DNA from: Fimbriimonadaceae bacterium
GTDB taxonomy: Bacteria; Armatimonadota; Fimbriimonadia; Fimbriimonadales; Fimbriimonadaceae
Direction of reading: 5' to 3'
Length of the DNA: 13,021 bases
Assembly: GCA_025451715.1 (NCBI GenBank)
Contig: JANWJY010000044.1
Location: forward strand, 1 to 13,021
In this document: positions 7,100-13,021 of the stretch, piece by piece
Position numbering within the stretch: position 1 is the stretch's first letter
How the letters are laid out: each line of letters opens with the position of its first letter
Notes under the pieces: model-generated
The model's input: the letters and a program-made list of their open reading frames with translations, nothing else
Database searches by the model: none
What the model was told of the DNA's origin: nothing
Made by a program: the position numbers and the translations under genes

Positions 7100-7762
7100 C
7101 TAGCTCCCTTGAACGAGCTTCGCGCGCACGGCCTTCATCGCGGCCTCGGTGCGGCTGTTGACCTGTAGCGCCTTCAAGATATTGCTCACGTGGTTCTTCA
7201 CCGTCTTCTCGGCGATCGAGAGGTGGTTGGCGATCTCCTTGTTCCTCATCCCTTTCGCGATCAGCTCGAGGATCTCTGTCTCACGGTCCGAAAGCACATA
7301 AAGCTCGGTATCGTCGGTCTCGTCGTCGTCCTTCACGCGGCGGAAGTCCTCGATCACCTTGGTTGCGATCTTTGGCGTCACCTTCGCCTCACCGCGGTGC
7401 GCCAGACGGATCGCGTCCACGACGTCCTGTGGCGTTGATGTCTTGAGCAAGTAGCCTAATGCACCGGCACGGAAAGCTTCGAACACCGTGTCATCGTCCT
7501 CGTTCACCGTCAGCACGACGATGTTGATGTCCTTCTCCTTGCGAAGGATACGGCGGATCAGCTCGACCCCGTCCATGCGAGGCATGTTGATGTCGGTGAG
7601 CAGCACGTCGGGCGGGTCGTTCTCGCACGCCTCCAGCGCCTCCTGTCCGTCCTCACAGACGGCCACGAGCTGGCACTCGGGCATCAAAGTGAGAGTGCGC
7701 TGGATCGCGTTGCGATAGGCAGGCTCGTCCTCTGCGATCACGACTCGGATGGTCGAAGACAT
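7100..7762 (-). CDS. NarL/FixJ-type two-component response regulator
   Basis: A 220-residue cytoplasmic regulator. The receiver domain (about 5-120) has the acidic pair E11/D12 in VVIAEDEP, phospho-acceptor D57 in DVLLTDINMPRMDG, T85 in VVLTVNEDD and K107 in YLLKTS. An acidic linker (KDDDETDDTE, about 144-153) leads to a LuxR-type helix-turn-helix (about 155-215): LSDRETEILELIAKGMRNKEIANHLSIAEKTVKNHVSNIL. All key residues are intact, so it should be phosphorylated and bind DNA as a dimer. No histidine kinase is adjacent, so the partner is encoded elsewhere. I place the start at ATG 7762, because homology begins at STIRVVIAEDE and a perfect TATAAT lies 7 nt upstream. In-frame ATGs at 7771 and 7801 are alternatives; the first lies partly inside that -10. 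Targets are unknown. Confidence 0.93.
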   Translation of the reverse strand: MSSTIRVVIAEDEPAYRNAIQRTLTLMPECQLVAVCEDGQEALEACENDPPDVLLTDINMPRMDGVELIRRILRKEKDINIVVLTVNEDDDTVFEAFRAGALGYLLKTSTPQDVVDAIRLAHRGEAKVTPKIATKVIEDFRRVKDDDETDDTELYVLSDRETEILELIAKGMRNKEIANHLSIAEKTVKNHVSNILKALQVNSRTEAAMKAVRAKLVQGS

Positions 7763-7769
7763 GGGCCGC

Positions 7770-7775
7770 ATTATA
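7770..7775 (-). promoter_or_regulatory. -10 element for leaderless response-regulator gene
   Basis: On the minus strand a perfect TATAAT is followed by GCGGCCC (7 nt) and ATG (7762). Transcription would begin within a base of the start codon. There is no Shine-Dalgarno sequence in the gap and no clear -35. Confidence 0.6.
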
Positions 7776-7798
7776 CTTTCCCGTACCCCAATAGAGGT

Positions 7799-7804
7799 CA
7801 TAAT
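7799..7804 (+). promoter_or_regulatory. Possible -10 element of the ABC ATPase gene
   Basis: CATAAT lies 9 nt before the ATG at 7814, in the 51-bp space shared with the divergent response-regulator promoter. AGG at 7806-7808 could be a minimal ribosome site. The two divergent -10 elements are only about 23 bp apart, so the two polymerases would compete. Confidence 0.35.
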
Positions 7805-7813
7805 CAGGTTCAG

Positions 7814-8782
7814 ATGGCCCTGTTAGAGGTGCTAAACCTCCACGTCAAGATCGGCGGCGCCCACATCCTGCGGGGCGTCTCGTTTTCTGTCGACCCGGGC
7901 GAGACCCTCGGTGTCGTAGGCGAGTCGGGCTGCGGCAAGTCGATGACAGGGCTTGCCCTCATGGGAATGCTCCCGCGAAACGCTGTGATCCCCGAGGGCG
8001 AGGTGATGTTCGACGGTCGCGACCTCACGAAGCTCAAGCCCAAGGACTGGCTCGACGTTCGCGGCCAAGACATCTCGATGGTGATGCAGGACCCGTTCAC
8101 ATCGCTCAACCCGATGATGCGCGTCGGCGACCAGATAGCCGAGGTCTACCAGCTCCATCAGGGAATCCCCAAGCGGGCGGCGCGGCGGCTCGCTGTCGAG
8201 ATGCTCGACAAGGTCGGCGTGCCCGCTCCCGAGGACAGCGTGCGAAAGTACCCGCACCAGATGAGCGGGGGACAGAGACAGCGGGTCGTGATCGCGATCG
8301 CGTTCGCATCGAAGCCGAAGCTGCTGATCGCGGACGAGCCGACGACCGCGCTCGACGTCACGCTGCAGGCGCAGATCCTGCACCTCTTGAGAGACCTGCA
8401 GAAGGAGGTCGGCACCGCCGTCATCCTCATCTCCCACGACATCGGCGTGATCGGTGCGCTCTCAGACCGCATCTGCGTGTACTACGCGGGGCAAGTCGTC
8501 GAGACGGGAAGCGGCCGACAGGTGCTTACGAACCCGAAGCACCCCTACACGAAGGCGCTGCTCGCCGCAGTTCCGACCGTCGGAGCGGAGCGGCTTGCCG
8601 CGATCGGTGGCCAGCCGCCGAGCCTTTCGCACAGGATCGAGGGCTGCGCGTTCGCGCCGCGGTGCCCGAACCGTTTTGGCAAGTGCGCCGAGGAGCCGTC
8701 GCTGATCGACGTCGGCGAAGGGCAGTCTGCGGCGTGCTGGTTGGTTAAGGAACCGGTCCACGCTCTAGACCCTAGACCCTAG
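7814..8782 (+). CDS. Oligopeptide/dipeptide ABC transporter ATP-binding protein (DppD/OppD type)
   Basis: A 322-residue cytoplasmic ATPase that powers peptide or related solute import. Motifs in order: Walker A GESGCGKS (36-43), Q-loop Q92 in MVMQDPFTSLNP, signature MSGGQRQR (150-157), Walker B LLIADEPTTALD (170-181) and H-loop H208 in ISHD. The C-terminal oligo_HPY region has the four-cysteine pattern C278, C284, C291 and C308 that is proposed to bind an Fe-S cluster in DppD/OppD proteins. HPYTKALLAAVP and CAFAPRCP are characteristic of the subfamily. No permease, binding protein or second ATPase gene is adjacent, so it must work with components encoded elsewhere. The final residues (LDPRP) and the TAG come from a CTAGACC tandem repeat, so the native tail probably ended nearer CWLVKEP. 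Subfamily sure; substrate unknown. Confidence 0.93.
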   Translation: MALLEVLNLHVKIGGAHILRGVSFSVDPGETLGVVGESGCGKSMTGLALMGMLPRNAVIPEGEVMFDGRDLTKLKPKDWLDVRGQDISMVMQDPFTSLNPMMRVGDQIAEVYQLHQGIPKRAARRLAVEMLDKVGVPAPEDSVRKYPHQMSGGQRQRVVIAIAFASKPKLLIADEPTTALDVTLQAQILHLLRDLQKEVGTAVILISHDIGVIGALSDRICVYYAGQVVETGSGRQVLTNPKHPYTKALLAAVPTVGAERLAAIGGQPPSLSHRIEGCAFAPRCPNRFGKCAEEPSLIDVGEGQSAACWLVKEPVHALDPRP

Positions 8783-8792
8783 ACCCTAGACC
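8765..8792. repeat. Four perfect tandem copies of CTAGACC
   Basis: Units are at 8765, 8772, 8779 and 8786. The TAG at 8780-8782 in the third unit is the stop of the ABC ATPase gene. Because the unit is 7 bp, successive units put TAG in each of the three forward frames. As CTAG is its own complement, the minus strand also gets TAG in all three frames. The array fills the junction with the convergent TetR gene, which ends at 8801. Confidence 0.95.
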
Positions 8793-8800
8793 CCTCTCGT

Positions 8801-9352
8801 TCACTTCCCAAACATCGACTCGAACACCAGGTCCAACCGCGGCTGTGCGTTGAACTTGCCCTCCAACATCTGCGACGCAAGACCGAGACCGAACAAAGTA
8901 GACAACAATAGGTCAGCGTCGTGATAAGGCGAGCCCGCGCGCAGCTTCGTCGCCGCGACTTGTTCTGCCACGAGCGACCGCCACTCCGCCCAGATCGCCG
9001 CGACTTTTTTTCTGATCTTCGGCGTCGTCACTCCGGCAGCATACAAACCTCCGAGGACTTTCACAAACCGGCTCGTGGGCCGGCAATACGCCTCCGCCAA
9101 GGCAAGTTCTGCCTCGAGCTTTTCGCGTGACGATTTCGCACCCTGCTGGAACTGGAGCCGGTCCCTGATGAGCTGGTGCAGCGCGTACTCGGCCACCGCC
9201 TCAAGCAGGTCCTCCCGGGTGGGGAAGTAGTAGTGCACCGTGGCGTGGTTGATCTTGACCTCCTTCGCCACAGTGCGCGCGTGCACCTCCTCCAGGCCCT
9301 TCGTGCCGAGCAGGTCGTACGCCGCTTTCCGAATCTCGTCTTCTCTTTTCAC
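8801..9352 (-). CDS. TetR-family transcriptional regulator
   Basis: A 183-residue helical repressor. The N-terminal DNA-binding domain (about 1-50) shows the TetR pattern: REDEIRKAAYDLLGTKGLEEVHARTVAKEVKINHATVHYYFPTRED read in pieces, with recognition helix HATVHYYF at 36-43. The C-terminal ligand and dimer domain (about 55-183) is variable, as usual, and gives no ligand. The start is GTG at 9352: homology begins there, no Shine-Dalgarno sequence precedes it, and a -10-like hexamer lies 8 nt upstream. It is divergent from alanine racemase (104 bp apart) and convergent with the ABC ATPase gene. It probably represses itself through the palindrome just upstream; other targets are open. Confidence 0.9.
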   Translation of the reverse strand: MKREDEIRKAAYDLLGTKGLEEVHARTVAKEVKINHATVHYYFPTREDLLEAVAEYALHQLIRDRLQFQQGAKSSREKLEAELALAEAYCRPTSRFVKVLGGLYAAGVTTPKIRKKVAAIWAEWRSLVAEQVAATKLRAGSPYHDADLLLSTLFGLGLASQMLEGKFNAQPRLDLVFESMFGK

Positions 9353-9360
9353 GGGGACTT

Positions 9361-9390
9361 ATTCTGACCAATTGGTTGCAGGATTGTCAC
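9361..9390 (-). promoter_or_regulatory. TetR-gene promoter with a palindromic operator candidate
   Basis: On the minus strand GTGACA (9385-9390) and CAGAAT (9361-9366) form a -35/-10 pair with an 18-bp spacer. The perfect palindrome ACCAATTGGT (9367-9376) sits in the spacer, directly against the -10. A repressor bound there would block polymerase, which fits autoregulation by TetR. The GTG start follows the -10 after 8 nt, so the mRNA would be leaderless or nearly so. Confidence 0.5.
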
Positions 9391-9442
9391 CGTTTCGGAA
9401 GGGAGAGCGTCCCGCGAGCCGCGCCTTGCCTCCCTCATCCGT

Positions 9443-9448
9443 CAGAAT
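9443..9448 (+). promoter_or_regulatory. Putative -10 element for leaderless alr
   Basis: CAGAAT is followed by CCTAAGTA (8 nt) and the GTG start at 9457, with no Shine-Dalgarno sequence. The same octamer GTCAGAAT and the same 8-nt gap to a GTG occur at the divergent TetR gene. No good -35 is visible. Confidence 0.4.
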
Positions 9449-9456
9449 CCTAAGTA

Positions 9457-10566
9457 GTGGACCCCTATCCCCGCACTTGGGCCGAGATCGACCTTCCGGC
9501 GCTCGGGCGCAATCTTGCTCGCGTCCGCGGCCTGGTCGGCCCTGGCGTCAAGATCGCGCTGGTCGCGAAGGCCGATGCCTACGGCCACGGTCTGATCCCC
9601 GTCAGCCGGTACGCGGTCCGCAACGGTGCCGACTGGATCGCGGTGGCCACCGTGCAGGAGGGGATCGCGCTTCGCGACTCCGGAATCGACGCCCCGATCA
9701 TGGCTCTGAGCCCAATGCTCGAGATCGAGGCCGAGCAGGCGGTGTTCTACAACCTCGACATCGTGGTCGAGCGCGTTTCGACTGCGGTCGCGCTCGGACG
9801 GGCAGCGTCGAGCGGGGGCCGGACCGCGCGAGTCCATCTCAAGGTCGACACCGGTCTGAGCCGCTTCGGAGCACCGGTCGAAGAGACAGCGAAGATCGCA
9901 CAAGAGATTAAGGCCATTCCGGGAATTGAGCTTGTCGGCATCTCGCAACACTTCTCGAACTCATACGGCGACCCCGACGCGACGCGCGTTCAAGCGGATC
10001 GGTTTGAGCGCGCGCTCAAAGAGTGTGCGGCGAAAGGGATCACTTTCGAGACCGTGCAGATGGCGAACAGCGCAGCGACGCTGCGCCACCCAGAGATGCA
10101 CCGCACGCTCGTGCGCGTCGGGATGATCGCGTACGGATTTGGCCCGGCGTCCGACGAGATGGGCTGCGAGCCGGTGATGACTTGGAAGGCGCGCGTCACC
10201 GCGATGCGCACTGTCCCACCCGGCACGGCGCTGAGCTATGGCGGCTCCTTTGTGACAGAAAGGGAGTCGCGCATCGCCACGGTCGGAGTAGGATACGGCG
10301 ACGGCTACCCGCGCAGCGCGAGCAACCGCGCACACGTCGCATTCGGCGACAAGACGGCGCGCGTCGTCGGAACCGTGTGCATGGACCAGATCCTGATCGA
10401 CGTAACGGACATGCCTGAAGTCGGGCTCTCCGATACCGTCACTGTAATAGGTCCGGGCGCAACGGCTTACGAACTCGCCGAGGCTTCCGGCACAATCGCG
10501 CACGAGGTCCTCACTCGCTTGATGTCAAGGGTGCCGCGGCGCTATGATTTTGGGAGAGAGCGATAA
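9457..10566 (+). CDS. alr: Alanine racemase
   Basis: A 369-residue PLP enzyme that interconverts L- and D-alanine, supplying D-Ala for peptidoglycan. The N-terminal TIM barrel begins RTWAEIDLPALGRNL and carries the PLP lysine K38 in VAKADAYGHG. Other family marks are VDTGLSRFG (130-138), GISQHFSNS (161-169), RVGMIAYGFGP (220-230), the second catalytic residue Y261 in LSYGGSFVTE, GYGDGYPR (279-286) and VCMDQ (307-311). Length is normal. The start is GTG 9457: the protein begins a few residues before the conserved RTWAEIDL, and no earlier start fits. The last residues, ER, and the TAA come from a 7-bp tandem repeat. It is divergent from TetR and convergent with the serA-like gene. Function is confident from the intact motifs. 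Confidence 0.96.
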   Translation: MDPYPRTWAEIDLPALGRNLARVRGLVGPGVKIALVAKADAYGHGLIPVSRYAVRNGADWIAVATVQEGIALRDSGIDAPIMALSPMLEIEAEQAVFYNLDIVVERVSTAVALGRAASSGGRTARVHLKVDTGLSRFGAPVEETAKIAQEIKAIPGIELVGISQHFSNSYGDPDATRVQADRFERALKECAAKGITFETVQMANSAATLRHPEMHRTLVRVGMIAYGFGPASDEMGCEPVMTWKARVTAMRTVPPGTALSYGGSFVTERESRIATVGVGYGDGYPRSASNRAHVAFGDKTARVVGTVCMDQILIDVTDMPEVGLSDTVTVIGPGATAYELAEASGTIAHEVLTRLMSRVPRRYDFGRER

Positions 10567-10580
10567 GCGATGAGCGATGA
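10560..10580. repeat. Three 7-bp tandem units (GCGATAA, GCGATGA, GCGATGA) over the alr stop
   Basis: Units begin at 10560, 10567 and 10574. Each carries a stop triplet (TAA at 10564, TGA at 10571, TGA at 10578), one in each forward frame. The first supplies the real alr stop. Confidence 0.8.
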
Positions 10581-10607
10581 GAATCGTTTTTCGCTAGGCG
10601 CTTATCG
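10561..10607. terminator. Likely bidirectional terminator between alr and the serA-like gene
   Basis: CGATAAGCG (10561-10569) and CGCTTATCG (10599-10607) are perfect inverted repeats holding the stop codons of both convergent genes. Inside, on the plus strand, CGAT-GAGA-ATCG (10575-10586) can form a small GNRA-loop hairpin directly followed by five Ts (10587-10591), a plausible intrinsic terminator for alr. The core stem is only 4 bp plus wobble extensions, so strength is uncertain. Confidence 0.5.
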
Positions 10608-11582
10608 TTGTTCCGCCGCCGCTTTCGGCTCATTCACCGCGTTCGGCGGCGTCCCTCCGCCCTTGAACACCTCGACTATCCGAACAGTCTCTGCTGCGAC
10701 TGCCTCCTGGGCCTGCTCGGTGCTCGCGCCGATGTGGTGCGTCACATAAACTCCGCGACGACCGCGAAGTTCTCCGTCGTAGTCGGCCTCGGGCGTCGTC
10801 GGCTCGCCATCGAACACGTCGAGGCCGGCTGTGATGCGGCCAGATTCCACGGCGGCCAAGAGCTCGGACTGCACCACGACCTCACCGCGGCTCGTGTTCA
10901 CGAAGAACGCACCGGGCTTCATCTCGTCGAAGAACGCCTTTCCGAGCATCGCCTTCGTGTCCGGTCGCATGGAGACGTGCACCGATACGACGTCGGACTC
11001 GCGCGCGAGCGCTCCGAGCGATGCGGCCAATCGAACGCCAAGCGCCGCAGCATCACTCTCAGAGAGGTGCCCGCTAAACACCAGCACGTCCATCCCGAAC
11101 GCTATGGCGCGCGGCACCATCTCCTTTCCGATCGAACCAAACCCGACGAGGCCGAGCGTGCGACCGAACAGGCCCTTTCCCTTTCCGAAGCCCTTCTTGT
11201 CCCATTTCCCGGCATTCAACGTCGCCACGTTGTCGGGAATGAACCTGTCGAGTGAGAGGATCAGGCCAAACGCGAGCTCCGCGACGGCGATCGCGTTCTT
11301 GCCCGGGCAGTTCGTCACCCAGATCCCGCGCTCGGTCGCCGCGTCGACGTCTATCGTGTTGTATCCCGCGCCTGCCCGCACGATCATCCGAAGCGAAGAG
11401 CCGTCCATCACGTCTGCGGGCACTTTCGTGCTGCGCACGACGAGCACTTCGGCGCCGGACGAGACGAGTGCGTCGTGAAGAGCGGCGTCCTGCAGGTTTG
11501 GGTCGCTCACGACCTCGCACCCCAGGGCGGCCAGGCCGTCGAGCGCGGACTTTTCGAGCTTGTCGGCGACGAGCACTTTCAT
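10602..11582 (-). CDS. serA: D-3-phosphoglycerate dehydrogenase-like 2-hydroxyacid dehydrogenase
   Basis: A 326-residue NAD(P)-dependent enzyme. It probably oxidises 3-phosphoglycerate at the entry to serine synthesis; another 2-hydroxyacid substrate is possible. It begins MKVLVADKLEKSALDGLAALG, as in short SerA proteins. It has VRAGAGYNTIDVDAATERGIWVTNCPGKNAIAVAE read in pieces, nucleotide loop GLVGFGSIG (144-152), and catalytic R232 in NTSRGEVV, E260 in DVFDGEP and H283 in THHIGAST. It lacks the C-terminal ACT domain of long SerA forms. At the end of the second nucleotide-binding strand it has Ser170 where NAD-specific members usually have Asp. The start is ATG 11582; the extra 28 residues of the longer frame have no homology and overlap the upstream gene. 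It lies 17 bp downstream of the YyaL-like gene. The family is sure; the exact substrate is moderately sure. Confidence 0.85.
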   Translation of the reverse strand: MKVLVADKLEKSALDGLAALGCEVVSDPNLQDAALHDALVSSGAEVLVVRSTKVPADVMDGSSLRMIVRAGAGYNTIDVDAATERGIWVTNCPGKNAIAVAELAFGLILSLDRFIPDNVATLNAGKWDKKGFGKGKGLFGRTLGLVGFGSIGKEMVPRAIAFGMDVLVFSGHLSESDAAALGVRLAASLGALARESDVVSVHVSMRPDTKAMLGKAFFDEMKPGAFFVNTSRGEVVVQSELLAAVESGRITAGLDVFDGEPTTPEADYDGELRGRRGVYVTHHIGASTEQAQEAVAAETVRIVEVFKGGGTPPNAVNEPKAAAEQR

Positions 11583-11589
11583 GGCCCGG

Positions 11590-11595
11590 AGTTTA
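11590..11595 (-). promoter_or_regulatory. Putative -10 element for leaderless serA-like gene
   Basis: On the minus strand TAAACT is followed by CCGGGCC (7 nt) and the ATG at 11582. It lies just past the stop codon of the YyaL-like gene. The serA-like gene may therefore have its own leaderless transcript in addition to read-through. Confidence 0.45.
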
Positions 11596-11599
11596 CAGC

Positions 11600-13021
11600 C
11601 TACGGGACGATCACGACACCGACCAGCACGGCCTCTTGCGGCAGAAGGCACTCCGTCTCCGTACACGGCTGGTACCGGATCCGAAGCTCGAACTCTTCTG
11701 TGCCCTTCTTTGGGCGCAGTCTCAGGGGGATACGGACCTCGCCGGAGTACACCTCGCCCTGCGCACTAGGGAACGACGCCTCGCCGAACACGCCCTCGAC
11801 GTGCAGAGCCGTGGGCGTGAGCCACTTCGCGGTCGGATCGTTGGAATTGATGTGCATCCCGTCCGGGATCTGGACTACGACCTCCGTGTGCGCCCAACCT
11901 TGCTCGTCGGCGACGGCCTCTCGAGGTTCCAGTCTTACCGTGACGTCTTGCGACGCCTTCTTCCCAGTCGTGCGGTCTGCGCCGGGAAAGTCGATCATGT
12001 CTTCGAACGCGAGCAAGACCAAACTGTGTGTGGCGCGCGAGGTCCTCTGCATCCATCCGAGAGAATCGAGCAGAGTCGCGCGAGCCTCTTCGTGCTTTCC
12101 AACTCTGTAGAGGGCCCGAGCCGCCTCTGCCAAAGGGCTCGGAGTCGCGTGGTCCATCGCCGGGACCGTGCGGCCGAACAGAGGCTCGTGGTCATTGCTC
12201 GTTGCGTAGAACCGGTCGCCTTCTCGGAACCTATGCACCATCGCCCAGACCACGTCCTCTGCGACCCGCCTCCACTTGATGTCGTACGTCTCGCCGTAGA
12301 GGTCGAGCAGCCCGTTCGCAAAGTATGCGTAGTCATCGAGGAACGCGATCCCCTTCGACCTGCCGTTTGTGACTTGGTGGGGAAGGTCAGCTTCGCTCAA
12401 CCATCTGTCCGCGCACTTTGCCGCCATTTCGATGTGCCCGGCGCGAGCGAGCGCGCCGATCGCAAGGCCGTTCGCGGAGAGAACGCGCTTGTTGTCGATC
12501 AGCGGGTGCTCACGGGCTGCGCGCCGTTCGCGGAGCCGTACGAGATCTGTTTCAAACGCTCCTTCGACGTCCTGGTCGAGCTTCAAAACGTTTCGACCGG
12601 TGAAAGCTCCAGTTGCCTCTTCGCGGAAGTTGCCCTCGTCCTCGATCCCGAACACCTGACAGAACGTGTCCGCGCGGTCACCGAGAGCTTCTTTGACCTC
12701 TTGAACGGTCCAAGTGTAGTAGAGCCCCTCCTCGCCCTCGCTGTCCGCGTCCACCGCAGTCATGAACAAACCTTCGTCGGAGAGCAGGGTCGTCCTCATC
12801 CATCCGACGATCCCGTCGCACACGCGTTGGAAGTGCGCCTTCATGCACTCGTCTCCCGCGGACTTCGCCGCCGACGCGTACAGTCCGAGCAAGAGCGCGT
12901 TGTCGGTCAGCATCTTCTCGAAGTGCGGCAAGAGCCACGATTCGTCGGTGCTGTAGCGGTGGAACCCTCCACCGACCAAGTCGTGGATGCCGCCGAGCGC
13001 CATCTTCTCGAGCGTCATGAG
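11600..13021 (-). CDS. YyaL/DUF255 thioredoxin-domain protein, C-terminal part, with DsbD-alpha-like tail (5' end outside window)
   Basis: The frame stays open to the window edge, so at least 473 residues are seen; the ATG at 13018 is internal. The N-terminal thioredoxin-like DUF255 domain expected for the family lies outside. The visible part begins in the (alpha/alpha)6-barrel, AGE/cellobiose-epimerase-like domain: GGIHDLVGGGFHRYSTDESWLLPHFEKML (about 9-37), VDADSEGEEGLYYTW (89-103), NKRVLSANGLAIGALARAG (176-194) and LDDYAYFANGLLDLYGE (227-243). Residues about 358-472 form an extra beta-rich domain with IPDGMHINSNDPTAKW and IRYQPCTETECLLP. This resembles the N-terminal (alpha) domain of DsbD, with C452 and C457 as a CX4C pair. 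A thiol-redox role is inferred; the molecular function of the YyaL family is poorly known. It lies upstream of the serA-like gene on the same strand. Confidence 0.85.
   Translation of the reverse strand, partial: LMTLEKMALGGIHDLVGGGFHRYSTDESWLLPHFEKMLTDNALLLGLYASAAKSAGDECMKAHFQRVCDGIVGWMRTTLLSDEGLFMTAVDADSEGEEGLYYTWTVQEVKEALGDRADTFCQVFGIEDEGNFREEATGAFTGRNVLKLDQDVEGAFETDLVRLRERRAAREHPLIDNKRVLSANGLAIGALARAGHIEMAAKCADRWLSEADLPHQVTNGRSKGIAFLDDYAYFANGLLDLYGETYDIKWRRVAEDVVWAMVHRFREGDRFYATSNDHEPLFGRTVPAMDHATPSPLAEAARALYRVGKHEEARATLLDSLGWMQRTSRATHSLVLLAFEDMIDFPGADRTTGKKASQDVTVRLEPREAVADEQGWAHTEVVVQIPDGMHINSNDPTAKWLTPTALHVEGVFGEASFPSAQGEVYSGEVRIPLRLRPKKGTEEFELRIRYQPCTETECLLPQEAVLVGVVIVP

Noticed and set aside
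8765..8792. CTAGACC array read as a telomere-like or CRISPR repeat
   Set aside because: The unit is too short and there are no spacers for CRISPR; it is internal between two genes, so a chromosome end is not supported.
11583..11666. 28-residue N-terminal extension of the serA-like gene
   Set aside because: It overlaps the YyaL-like 3' end, has no homology, and the family sequence begins at MKVLVADK.

Overview
The window is about 13 kb of dense bacterial chromosome. It looks GC-rich, around 60% by eye, with many GTG starts and codons ending in G or C. It holds twelve protein genes and no RNA genes, insertion sequences, CRISPR arrays or phage genes that I can see. The mix (secreted beta-propeller protein, large secreted M14 peptidase, DUF255/YyaL protein, lone NarL-type regulator) suits a free-living heterotroph. 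Several features recall Armatimonadota (Fimbriimonas-like) or a similar deep phylum. That placement is an impression from gene content and style, not a result.

Layout. 2-1231 (+): 3' part of a secreted sortilin/BNR-propeller protein. 1240-2399 (-): a two-gene operon, PadR regulator then LysE-type exporter, whose genes overlap. 2502-3086 (+): DinB/YfiT-like four-helix protein. 3118-4317 (+): exported TlpA-like thioredoxin with a large unassigned N-terminal domain, closed by a strong hairpin terminator. 4390-7053 (+): large exported M14 zinc carboxypeptidase-like protein. 7100-7762 (-): NarL/LuxR response regulator. 7814-8782 (+): oligopeptide ABC transporter ATPase (DppD/OppD type). 8801-9352 (-): TetR regulator. 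9457-10566 (+): alanine racemase. 10602-11582 (-): phosphoglycerate dehydrogenase-like enzyme. 11600-13021 (-): C-terminal two thirds of a YyaL/DUF255 protein that carries an added DsbD-alpha-like domain.

The genes do not form one pathway. Plausible themes are cell-envelope and extracellular protein work (propeller protein, M14 peptidase, peptide-import ATPase, alanine racemase) and extracytoplasmic thiol-disulfide chemistry (TlpA-like protein, YyaL-DsbD-alpha fusion). The small regulators sit beside likely targets: PadR with its exporter, and TetR divergent from alr.

The most interesting signals are non-coding. (1) Five starts (M14, response regulator, TetR, alr, serA-like) have no Shine-Dalgarno sequence and instead carry a -10-like hexamer exactly 7 or 8 nt before the start codon, which suggests leaderless mRNAs. 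(2) Three of the four convergent gene junctions carry a short tandem repeat (7- or 8-bp unit) that runs into the 3' end of the + strand gene and supplies its stop codon. (3) At the alr/serA junction both genes end on the two arms of one 9-bp inverted repeat. (4) The YyaL homologue is fused to a DsbD-alpha-like domain with a CX4C pair. (5) One internal segment of the M14 gene has clearly lower GC than its flanks.
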